Shown here piece after piece: positions 14,826 to 21,782 of a DNA stretch of 25,643 nucleotides. The notes beneath the pieces are model-generated. The model ran no database searches, was not told the origin of the DNA, and saw only the letters and a list, made by a program, of their open reading frames with translations. The DNA lies in contig JBFMAL010000039.1 in assembly GCA_040755615.1 (NCBI GenBank), positions 1-25,643 on the forward strand. The letters run 5' to 3'. Position numbers and translations under genes: made by a program. This stretch comes from DYEP01 sp040755615. GTDB taxonomy: Bacteria; Bacillota; Sulfobacillia; DUSP01; DYEP01. Position 1 is the stretch's first letter. Every line of letters begins with the position of its first letter.

Positions 14826-15461
14826 ATGCTTCTTAGAGCCACCGGCTTATGTAAACGATACAGGACCCTGCTGGTATTTGACCGCGTCGACCTCGAGGTC
14901 GGTCGTGGCCAGTGTCTTGTTATCACAGGGGCCAATGGTTCGGGCAAGAGCACGCTGCTGAAAATCCTGGCGGGGCTGCTTTTGCCCACATCGGGTCAGG
15001 TGGAGATGGAAATCGACGGCCGGAGCTTAACGGCTGCCCAGCGGAGGCGGCTCACTGGTTGGGTGTCTCCCGAACTGACGCTGTACGACGAGCTGTCGGC
15101 GAGGGAAAACCTCAGTTTTTTCGCGAGAGTGCGTGGGGTGACGCTCGACGTCAGGACCTTGGATTCCACTCTTTCCCGCCTGGGCCTTACCCAGCGGGCG
15201 GACGATCCGCTCTCGACGTATTCGTCCGGGATGAAGCAGAGGGTGAAGTATGGCTTTGCTATCATGCATAGACCGCCCTTTCTTTTTCTGGATGAGCCCG
15301 GCACGACCATGGACGAATCGGGCGCGAGGCTTCTTGCTGACATCATCGACGAGCAGAAACGGCATGGACTTGTGGTGTTGGCCACTAACGACAGGGAGGA
15401 GACAGCCTACGGTGACAGAAGGCTCAGGCTGGATGGAACAGGCACTGGCCGTCCTGCATAA
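14826..15461 (+). CDS. ccmA: Heme exporter ATP-binding protein CcmA
   Basis: The ATPase of the CcmAB(CD) transporter of cytochrome c maturation system I, which uses ATP hydrolysis to release heme-loaded CcmE. It has 211 residues, normal for the family. Walker A is GANGSGKS (35-42), the ABC signature YSSGMKQR (132-139) and Walker B FLFLDEP (152-158). At the switch position after Walker B the sequence is LATNDREE (185-192), with Asn where many ABC proteins have His; this may be usual in this branch. The ATG is 11 bases from GGAG, a slightly long gap. It is the first gene of the ccm operon and overlaps ccmB. Confidence 0.93.
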   Translation: MLLRATGLCKRYRTLLVFDRVDLEVGRGQCLVITGANGSGKSTLLKILAGLLLPTSGQVEMEIDGRSLTAAQRRRLTGWVSPELTLYDELSARENLSFFARVRGVTLDVRTLDSTLSRLGLTQRADDPLSTYSSGMKQRVKYGFAIMHRPPFLFLDEPGTTMDESGARLLADIIDEQKRHGLVVLATNDREETAYGDRRLRLDGTGTGRPA

Positions 15462-16086
15462 GGATATCGTCGCCGAGTTCCGGACGCGACATGCGGTGAA
15501 CTCGCTAATCATGTTCGGTGTCACCACGTTGGTGGCGGTGAGCTTTGCTATGGGGCCGTTCGGGCTTTCCAGTCATGTGCTGGCCGCTTTGCTTTGGATC
15601 ATCCTGTTCTTTTCTGCCATGGCCGGTCTGTCAAGGAGCTTCGTCAAGGAAGAGGAGACCGGGACGATTATGGCCCTTAAATCTTCGGCCGATCCCACAA
15701 TGGTGTTGCTTGGAAAGATGATGTTCAACCTGATTCTGCTAGCAGCGCTTGAGATCGTTATTGTTCCGTTGTTCTTCGTTATGATGGACACATGGCCGAG
15801 CGCGCCGACCCGGTTTTTCGCAGTGCTCCTCCTTGGCAGCCTGGGGCTGTCGGCGGTGTCCACAGCAGTTGCCGCGATTGTCTCGAAGGCAGGGAGCAAG
15901 GGTGCGCTGTTCTCGGTACTCGCATTTCCCGTGCTTTTGCCGCTTTTGCTCTCATCTATTTCGGGCACTGCATCCGCGCTTGAAGGTGCCAGTCCGGTGT
16001 GGCCCGAGCTCAGGCTGATCGTGGGTTATTCGGGCATCCTGATTACGGCCAGCTTTATGCTGTTTGAGTATATCTGGGAACAGTGA
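15433..16086 (+). CDS. ccmB: Heme exporter membrane protein CcmB
   Basis: The membrane partner of CcmA, with about 217 residues and six hydrophobic segments. Family features are the N-terminal LHKDIVAEFRTRHAVNS, and SFVKEEETGTIMALKSSA after the second segment (the RxxxxExxxGTlexL-like loop of CcmB). I chose ATG 15433 since it matches the usual CcmB beginning. A GTG at 15412, 11 bases after a strong GGAGGA, would add seven residues and is nearly as likely. Either way it overlaps the 3' end of ccmA, and its stop overlaps the next gene's upstream region. Confidence 0.9.
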   Translation: MEQALAVLHKDIVAEFRTRHAVNSLIMFGVTTLVAVSFAMGPFGLSSHVLAALLWIILFFSAMAGLSRSFVKEEETGTIMALKSSADPTMVLLGKMMFNLILLAALEIVIVPLFFVMMDTWPSAPTRFFAVLLLGSLGLSAVSTAVAAIVSKAGSKGALFSVLAFPVLLPLLLSSISGTASALEGASPVWPELRLIVGYSGILITASFMLFEYIWEQ

Positions 16087-16100
16087 CAGGGGGGTTTTTG

Positions 16101-16748
16101 ATGGTCTGGAAATACCTGCTCGGGATTTTCATGGTTGTCGTTATTCTGGGAAGCTTTTTTTACGCACAGCCAGCGCTCGGGCTGGGCGAGGTGAGCCGCA
16201 TTATCTACTACCACGTCCCAGCGGCATGGGTGGCGGTGCTGGCGTACCTTGTCGCGATGGTTTCAGCGCTCAGGTATCTCCGTACCCGCGATATCTCGCA
16301 CGACACGGCCGCGGCGATATCAGCGGAACTGGGTACGCTATTTGCGGTTGTTGCCACCGTAACAGGGGCAGTATTCGCCAAGGTCACCTGGGGCGCCTAC
16401 TGGAACTGGGATCCGAGGCAGACGTCCATCACGGTCCTGCTTTTGATCTACGGTGCCTATTTTGCGCTGAGGTCGGCTGTGGACGACGATCAGCGGCGCG
16501 CGGGCCTTTCTTCAGTCTATGCCATACTGGCGTTCTTCACAGTACCGTTCCTGGTGTTCGTGGTGCCGAGGGTGTACGCCTCGCTCCACCCCGACCCCAT
16601 CCTGAACGTGGACAAGAAGATCAACATGGACGCGCGCATGCTCCAGGTGTTCCTGGCCTCACTGGCAGGCTTTACGGGGCTTTATTCTTGGATGTACTCG
16701 CTCAAGCTGAGAATATACAGGATGCTAAGGGAAAGGACGGGGGTGTGA
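16101..16748 (+). CDS. ccmC: Heme-handling membrane protein CcmC
   Basis: CcmC takes heme and loads it on CcmE at the outer membrane face. This 215-residue protein has six membrane helices, the tryptophan-rich WWD motif WGAYWNWDPRQT (97-108), and the two flanking heme-ligand histidines, His38 in YYHVPAAW and His163 in SLHPDPI. The start is ATG 16101, six bases after AGGGGGG; an upstream in-frame GTG (16083) has no such site. It is followed after three bases by ccmD. Confidence 0.94.
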   Translation: MVWKYLLGIFMVVVILGSFFYAQPALGLGEVSRIIYYHVPAAWVAVLAYLVAMVSALRYLRTRDISHDTAAAISAELGTLFAVVATVTGAVFAKVTWGAYWNWDPRQTSITVLLLIYGAYFALRSAVDDDQRRAGLSSVYAILAFFTVPFLVFVVPRVYASLHPDPILNVDKKINMDARMLQVFLASLAGFTGLYSWMYSLKLRIYRMLRERTGV

Positions 16749-16751
16749 TTC

Positions 16752-16859
16752 ATGTCGGATCTTTACGTGGTTGCCGTAGTAACGCTTATTTCCTGGCTTG
16801 GCATATTCGGTTATTTGCTATCGCTTGACAGGAAAATCAGGGAGTTAGAGAAACGATGA
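16752..16859 (+). CDS. ccmD: CcmD-like single-span peptide, 35 residues
   Basis: A very short gene between ccmC and ccmE. ATG 16752 is preceded by GGGGGTG. The peptide has one hydrophobic helix (about 4-25), then a charged tail ending DRKIRELEKR. That layout (one helix followed by a basic/acidic tail) and its position are those of CcmD, the small protein that stabilises the CcmABC-CcmE complex. It is shorter than the roughly 45-70 residues common in proteobacteria. Its stop overlaps ccmE by ATGA. Confidence 0.8.
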   Translation: MSDLYVVAVVTLISWLGIFGYLLSLDRKIRELEKR

Positions 16860-17221
16860 AGAAGAAGCACATCATAGGGCTCTTGGTCATGGTGGGCTTT
16901 ACCGTATTCGCGGCGGGCGCCTACAGGGCATCACTCACTCCATATATTTCTTTTCAAGAGGCCCGCGCGAAGTCCCGGACGGTTCAGGTGTTCGGTAAAA
17001 TAGATGAGAACACGGTAAGATATGACAACAGGGCGGGCACCATTGAATTTGATCTTGTGGACGAGACAGGAGATACACTCCGCGTGCTCTACAAGGGGGT
17101 AAGACCAAACAACTTCGAGGGCGCTACTGACGTTGCCGTGATCGGCAGGTACCGTGATGGAGTTTTCTATTCAGAGAAGCTTCTGATCAAGTGCCCCTCC
17201 AAGTATGAGGGAGGCAGCTGA
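16856..17221 (+). CDS. ccmE: Heme chaperone CcmE, cysteine-ligand variant
   Basis: CcmE carries heme covalently from CcmC to the CcmF ligation complex. It has 121 residues: an N-terminal anchor (about 5-22), then the beta-barrel OB fold with GKIDENTVRY, VLYKGVRPNNFEGA and VAVIGRYRDGVFYSEKLLIKC. In the classical protein heme attaches to the His of an HxxxY motif. Here the matching site is CPSKY (Cys113, Tyr117), the CxxxY form known from archaea, Desulfovibrio and some Firmicutes. The protein ends four residues later, so the flexible tail is short. It overlaps ccmD by 4 bases and lies 3 bases before ccmF. Confidence 0.93.
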   Translation: MKKKHIIGLLVMVGFTVFAAGAYRASLTPYISFQEARAKSRTVQVFGKIDENTVRYDNRAGTIEFDLVDETGDTLRVLYKGVRPNNFEGATDVAVIGRYRDGVFYSEKLLIKCPSKYEGGS

Positions 17222-17224
17222 GAC

Positions 17225-19441
17225 ATGATCGGTGAAACCAGTATATACCTGGCCTTCGTTGCCGCGCTCGTGGCGCTGATCTGCTTCATCGCCGCAGCGC
17301 TGGGGAACAGGGGGATGCTGTCGCTGGCGCGGGGTGCTTTCCGCGTAATGTCGGCAGCCATCGTTTTCGCATCGGTTTATCTTCTGTTCCTGCTGCTCAC
17401 ACACCAGTTTCAGTATATCTACGTCTACTCGCACACAGACAGAGCGCTGCCGACCCCGTACCTTATCAGCGCCTTCTGGGCGGGACAGGAGGGGACGTTC
17501 CTGTTCTGGGCGCTGTGTAGCGCCCTTGCGGGGCTTTTGCTTCTTGGTCGCGAAGACAAATATGAACCCTGGGTAATGGGGTTCGCTACCGTGGCTTCTA
17601 CGTTCCTCATCGTGCTCATGCTGGTCGCGAGTCCATTCGCCACCTTCGACCAGGCGCCGTATGACGGAGCGGGCTTGAACCCGCTGCTGTTTGACCCGTG
17701 GATGATCATTCACCCACCAGTAGTTTTCGTGGGTTACGCAGCGCTGGTTTTTCCGGCTGCTTTCGCATTCGCCGCACTTGCTGTAAGGGATTATGACGGG
17801 TGGGTTCAGAGGGCGCTCCCGTGGACGCTCTTTGGCTGGCTGGCGCTGGGCGCAGGTATTATCATAGGCGGCTATTGGGCGTACAAGGTGCTTGGATGGG
17901 GCGGCTACTGGGGCTGGGACCCAGTTGAGAACGCCTCGCTCGTCCCTTGGCTCACGGGAACCGCGCTGCTTCACGGTATGCTCATACAGAAAGCGCGGGG
18001 GAGCTTTAAGAAGGCCAATCTTCTGCTGTCCATCATTACCTATGTGTTGATAATATATGCTACGTATCTGACCCGCAGCGGGGTGCTGGCGGACTTTTCC
18101 GTCCATTCGTTCTCCGAGGCGGGGGTTAATGCATACCTGGGTCTGTTCCTGCTGTTCTTTTTGTTCGTCCCGGTTGCGCTGCTTCTGTACAGATGGAAGG
18201 AGATACCGTCGCCTCAGATAGAAGAAGGTGTGTTGTCGAGAAACTTCGCGTTCTACGCGACAGTTTTGCTTACCTGCCTGTCCGCTATTGTAGTGTCCGT
18301 GGGCACGTCCTCGCCAATTATCACGGGCCTCATGGGCAACGCAAGCAGCGTTGACAGTTCCTACTACGTCACGTCCAACGCGCCACTTGTTCTGTTACTC
18401 GCATTGACTCTTGCAGCGTGCCCGCTCATGGCGTGGCGGGGAAATCAGGGCGTCGCCCTGAAACAGAAGCTCATGATCCCCGGAGCGATATCGTTGCTGG
18501 TGACTGCAGTGGCGGTCATCTTGGGGGTGCGGCGCGTCTTTGATGCAGTATTTGTACTGTTATCGGTGCTTGCGCTATCCAGCAATCTCTGGGCTCTGCT
18601 GCTGGCTGCAAAGCGCGGTATAAAGATGATCGGCGGGTATCTGGCTCACGTGGGGCTTGCTGTTATGTTCATCGGCATCCTCGGGTCATCGGGTTACAGC
18701 ACTTCGCAGAACCTTGTGATAGAACCGGGAAAACCTGCCGAGGCGTTCGGGTATTCGTTCGAATTCAAGGGTATGGTGAAGCCCACACCGGCGAAGGAGG
18801 CGCTCTGGCTCCTGGTCAAAGGGAAAGGCAGAGAGGTTATGGCGCATCCGGAGTTCTACGTGGTGGAGAAATCCGGGCAACTTATGCGCAGCCCGCACAT
18901 TATCAGGGGCCTGTTTTATGACCTGTATGTTTCCCCTCTGGATGTCAGGGAACCGGAGGGAGGGGACCTATTCGTACTAAGCCGCGGCTCCCAGCAAGAG
19001 GCGTACGGTCATTCCATCACGTTCACCGGTTTTGACAGAACGCCTCACGCTGACGGCAGCTCGGTGAGAGTTGCTGCCATACTGGAAGTTGAGTGGCCGG
19101 AAGGCAGGACCACGGCTAGACCATCAGTGGTGTCAGCCGGCGGCAACTGGGTGCAGGAACCTGCCGTACTGGACTCGGGAATCACCATCTGGCTTGAGGG
19201 CATAGACGCAGACGGCGGAAGAGTACTCTTCAGAGTATGGGATGAAGAGCCCGGCGCCGGGGTTGCATTCATCGAAGTGAGCAAGAAACCCCTTGTCAAC
19301 GTGTTATGGGCTGGCACGGTACTGCTGCTTGGGGGTACGGCGGTGGCTACCTGGCGAAGGTCGGAAGAAAAAGCCAGGGCGAAGATGGCGAAGCAGGAAC
19401 ATCCAAACAGGACCGTCCGGGTAAAGAAAAGGAAGAAATAG
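17225..19441 (+). CDS. ccmF: Cytochrome c heme lyase subunit CcmF
   Basis: CcmF, the core of the system I heme ligase, reduces and transfers heme from CcmE to apocytochrome CxxCH sites. The protein has 738 residues. Landmarks are AFWAGQEGTFLFW (83-95), LFDPWMIIHPPVVF (155-168, His163), the WWD motif WGGYWGWDPVENASLVPW (225-242) and VHSFSEAG (293-300). About twelve helices are followed by an extracytoplasmic domain (about 490-690), a final helix and a very basic tail, KKRKK. The length is slightly above the usual 640-670, mainly from the C-terminal domain and tail. It is the last gene of the operon; ccmG, ccmH and ccmI do not follow. Confidence 0.95.
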   Translation: MIGETSIYLAFVAALVALICFIAAALGNRGMLSLARGAFRVMSAAIVFASVYLLFLLLTHQFQYIYVYSHTDRALPTPYLISAFWAGQEGTFLFWALCSALAGLLLLGREDKYEPWVMGFATVASTFLIVLMLVASPFATFDQAPYDGAGLNPLLFDPWMIIHPPVVFVGYAALVFPAAFAFAALAVRDYDGWVQRALPWTLFGWLALGAGIIIGGYWAYKVLGWGGYWGWDPVENASLVPWLTGTALLHGMLIQKARGSFKKANLLLSIITYVLIIYATYLTRSGVLADFSVHSFSEAGVNAYLGLFLLFFLFVPVALLLYRWKEIPSPQIEEGVLSRNFAFYATVLLTCLSAIVVSVGTSSPIITGLMGNASSVDSSYYVTSNAPLVLLLALTLAACPLMAWRGNQGVALKQKLMIPGAISLLVTAVAVILGVRRVFDAVFVLLSVLALSSNLWALLLAAKRGIKMIGGYLAHVGLAVMFIGILGSSGYSTSQNLVIEPGKPAEAFGYSFEFKGMVKPTPAKEALWLLVKGKGREVMAHPEFYVVEKSGQLMRSPHIIRGLFYDLYVSPLDVREPEGGDLFVLSRGSQQEAYGHSITFTGFDRTPHADGSSVRVAAILEVEWPEGRTTARPSVVSAGGNWVQEPAVLDSGITIWLEGIDADGGRVLFRVWDEEPGAGVAFIEVSKKPLVNVLWAGTVLLLGGTAVATWRRSEEKARAKMAKQEHPNRTVRVKKRKK

Positions 19442-19460
19442 TGGTATGGGGTGAAACATG

Positions 19461-19491
19461 GCCCCTGTCGCCGGCGGCGGCAGGGGCTTTT
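19461..19491 (+). terminator. Intrinsic terminator of the ccm operon
   Basis: GCCCCTG (19461-19467) pairs with CAGGGGC (19481-19487), with a GC-rich middle (TCGCCGGCGGCGG) that can extend the stem, followed by TTTT. It lies 20 bases after the ccmF stop, in the correct position to end the operon. Confidence 0.8.
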
Positions 19492-20293
19492 GCCACAACC
19501 AGGCAGGTTTTTGTCCCCGCCTTCAGCGTTGTGCTGTGTCTACGAGCCGCACACCAGGCATCCACTGGACGTGGGAAGGCGTTAACACACCGTCACGCCG
19601 GTGATCCAGCGGTCGACTGTGCAAAAACTTGGCCGCGGTTACGCACGGACTTTTGCGTTATGCACATTAGTGCCTCAATCTCGGATTTCCAATCGTTTGC
19701 TAAAGTTGCGCCTCCTGTCGGAGCCCATCACTCTGAACATCCAGTGGATCTCCGTCCGTCATCCTTGTGTCCAGATTCTCGTTCAGCTTTTCTAGATTGT
19801 CCTTGATTCTGTCAAGGCTGCTGCACAGTCATGATGAACGGGCAAAAACCAGCGCGGACGCCAGAAATTATAACAGCCCGAGAAAGGGCTTTCTGCTTGT
19901 TTGTCATCCGGCTCGCCCAGATGCTGCTTTCGAATGCTTGCCCTAAGCTGATTTGGAGACCGGTACACTCATTTGAAGCGTTCGTGGCAGCAACAACGCA
20001 ACTGTGCCCTGCTGCGGAACCACTTGTGAATATTCCTGCTGTTGCATCATATTGGATGCATTGCAGCAGACAAAGATGGTGAGTCCCGCGACAGCCGTTG
20101 GGCATCGAAAGAGACCTCTTGCCTGCGCGCCCGTGAGCCGGTAGCCTTTTTCGTTCTTATTAGAATACCAAGCTTTGGATACGGCCTGTAAGCAAAACGT
20201 CCCACAAGGGCAGCAGAAGGCAAAACCATGGCAGGATCTATCAAGATTGTGTGGAAAAGTTAATAGATACAAAATTAACCAGGAGGGACAGGA
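19492..20293. other. Gene-free stretch of about 800 bases upstream of the TRAP operon
   Basis: Both strands are broken by stops and no frame carries a ribosome site with family-like sequence. On the minus strand, about 19830-19700, a frame reads LDRIKDNLEKLNENLDTRM and ends soon after; it is coiled-coil-like but has no start codon, so it is at most a remnant. The last 14 bases hold AGGAGGG (20281-20287), the ribosome site of the TAXI protein. A promoter for the TRAP operon must lie here, but I cannot place it confidently. Confidence 0.5.
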
Positions 20294-21253
20294 ATGTTGA
20301 GAAGAAACGGATTGATTTTTGTTGCGGTCCTGGTTCTGTGTGCGATCCTGCTCTCGGCTTGCGGTAAGTCTTCTCAGACGCTGATCACTATTGCCACCGG
20401 CGGAACTGCCGGTACGTACTATCCCCTCGGCGGAGCGATGGCAGAGATCTTCAACGAGAAGGTAAAAGGGGTTTCCGCCTCTGCTACGAGCACCGGCGCG
20501 TCTGTCGCCAACGTCCGAGCCATTGAGGCCGGCGAGTTCCAACTCGGTCTTGTGCAGAACGACATTGCCTATTACGCTTACAACGGCCTTGAGATGTTCA
20601 AAGACGGGAAACTGACCGGGTTTGCGGGGATCGCGTGCCTATATCCTGAGACCATCCAGATAATCACTCTGGCGAACAGGAACATCAATACGGTTGCCGA
20701 CCTGCGCGGCAAGAGGGTGGCGGTAGGCGCCTCGGGCAGCGGCACTGAGGCGAACGCCCGGCAGATACTAGCAGCATACGGCCTAACATATGCGGATTTG
20801 GGGAAGACGGATTACCTGTCGTTCGGCGAGGCTGCCGCGAACCTGAAGGACGGGCACATTGACGCGGCCTTTATCACCGCAGGGGTGCCCACTGCAGCGG
20901 TGCAGGAAATCGCCTCGACTCACCAGATCAAGGTGATCCCTGTGCCGAAGGATTACGCGGATAAACTTCGCAAGGACTACCCGTTCTACACCACGGTCAC
21001 GATTCCGGCAGGTACCTACAGAGGGCTTGACAGGGACGTGGAGACCGTTGCAGTGCAGGCTATGCTAGTAACGACTACAAAGCTTGACAAGAAGACCGTA
21101 TACGAGCTGACCAAGGCGCTGTTTGAGAATCTGGATAGGATGGGTGCAGCGCACGCGAGGGGCAAGGACATCTCGCTGGACAAAGCCAAAGATGGGATGA
21201 GCATACCGCTTCATGCCGGTGCTGAGCAGTACTTCAAGGAGAAGGGCAAATAG
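20294..21253 (+). CDS. TAXI-family TRAP transporter substrate-binding lipoprotein
   Basis: The extracytoplasmic solute receptor of a TRAP transporter, TAXI subfamily, which captures a small organic substrate (often a carboxylate or amino acid; not predictable here). It has 319 residues with a signal and lipobox LSAC (Cys23), so it is membrane-tethered as expected in a Gram-positive. The mature start TIATGGTAGTYYPLGGAMAE (about 32-51) is the family hallmark, and LRGKRVAVGASGSGTEANAR (about 138-157) is the second conserved loop. The ribosome site is AGGAGGG. It is followed by a DUF1850 gene and the fused permease. Confidence 0.93.
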   Translation: MLRRNGLIFVAVLVLCAILLSACGKSSQTLITIATGGTAGTYYPLGGAMAEIFNEKVKGVSASATSTGASVANVRAIEAGEFQLGLVQNDIAYYAYNGLEMFKDGKLTGFAGIACLYPETIQIITLANRNINTVADLRGKRVAVGASGSGTEANARQILAAYGLTYADLGKTDYLSFGEAAANLKDGHIDAAFITAGVPTAAVQEIASTHQIKVIPVPKDYADKLRKDYPFYTTVTIPAGTYRGLDRDVETVAVQAMLVTTTKLDKKTVYELTKALFENLDRMGAAHARGKDISLDKAKDGMSIPLHAGAEQYFKEKGK

Positions 21254-21260
21254 CGGGCTG

Positions 21261-21782
21261 ATGGTTCGTGGGCGCTTTCCCTTATCAATAAGCATGCGCA
21301 AAGCCGCGGCCGGCCTCATAGCCGGCCTGGCTTTGCTGGCGCTGCTGCGCCCGAGCCCGGGATTGCTTGTTGCTGATGAAACGGGCCGGTGCTTCTTAGT
21401 CGCGGTGAACGGCCACAGGTTTGCTCTTGAATTCATTCACTCGGTGGAAAGGACACCTGTTAGGGAGGTGTTCGACATCTCTCGCGGGAGGATCATCCTG
21501 AAGGAGACGCACTACAAGTCCATGGGAGCGGGTCTCCCTTCTTCAGGTGAGCGCTTTACCCAGGAAGGAGACTGGTTCTTAATAAAAGGGATGGACAGGG
21601 ACTTAGGACCGCTCGTGAGCGTGGGTACGTGGCCCTTCACGCACCACGTGCTTGTAGTGGGCCAAGCAGGATACGAACTTAGTCAGAGCGCACATGTTAC
21701 ATACCAGATCTCGGTGGTAATGCGACCGTGGATTTTTTGGAGGGATGCAGGTGGGGCAGGTCAACAACAAGACGACTCTTGA
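21261..21782 (+). CDS. DUF1850 domain protein of the TAXI-TRAP cluster
   Basis: A 173-residue protein of the DUF1850 family, routinely found between the TAXI receptor and the fused TRAP permease; its biochemical role is not known. An N-terminal hydrophobic segment (about 13-29) suggests export or anchoring. The domain begins near ALEFIHSVERTPVREVF, the most conserved stretch, followed by a strand-rich region with YKSMGAGLPS. The start is uncertain: ATG 21261 lies directly after the receptor stop with only a weak AGCGGG, and ATG 21294 has no ribosome site. It overlaps the permease start by about 30 bases. Confidence 0.82.
   Translation: MVRGRFPLSISMRKAAAGLIAGLALLALLRPSPGLLVADETGRCFLVAVNGHRFALEFIHSVERTPVREVFDISRGRIILKETHYKSMGAGLPSSGERFTQEGDWFLIKGMDRDLGPLVSVGTWPFTHHVLVVGQAGYELSQSAHVTYQISVVMRPWIFWRDAGGAGQQQDDS

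Noticed and set aside
15250..15432. N-terminal extension of CcmB
   Set aside because: It is read in another frame of ccmA and does not resemble CcmB, which begins near ATG 15433 (or GTG 15412).
19700..19830. Minus-strand frame with LDRIKDNLEKLNENLD, reminiscent of small Spo0E-like peptides
   Set aside because: No start codon after the upstream stop, lacks the SxxLD motif that defines Spo0E, and is only about 40 codons long.
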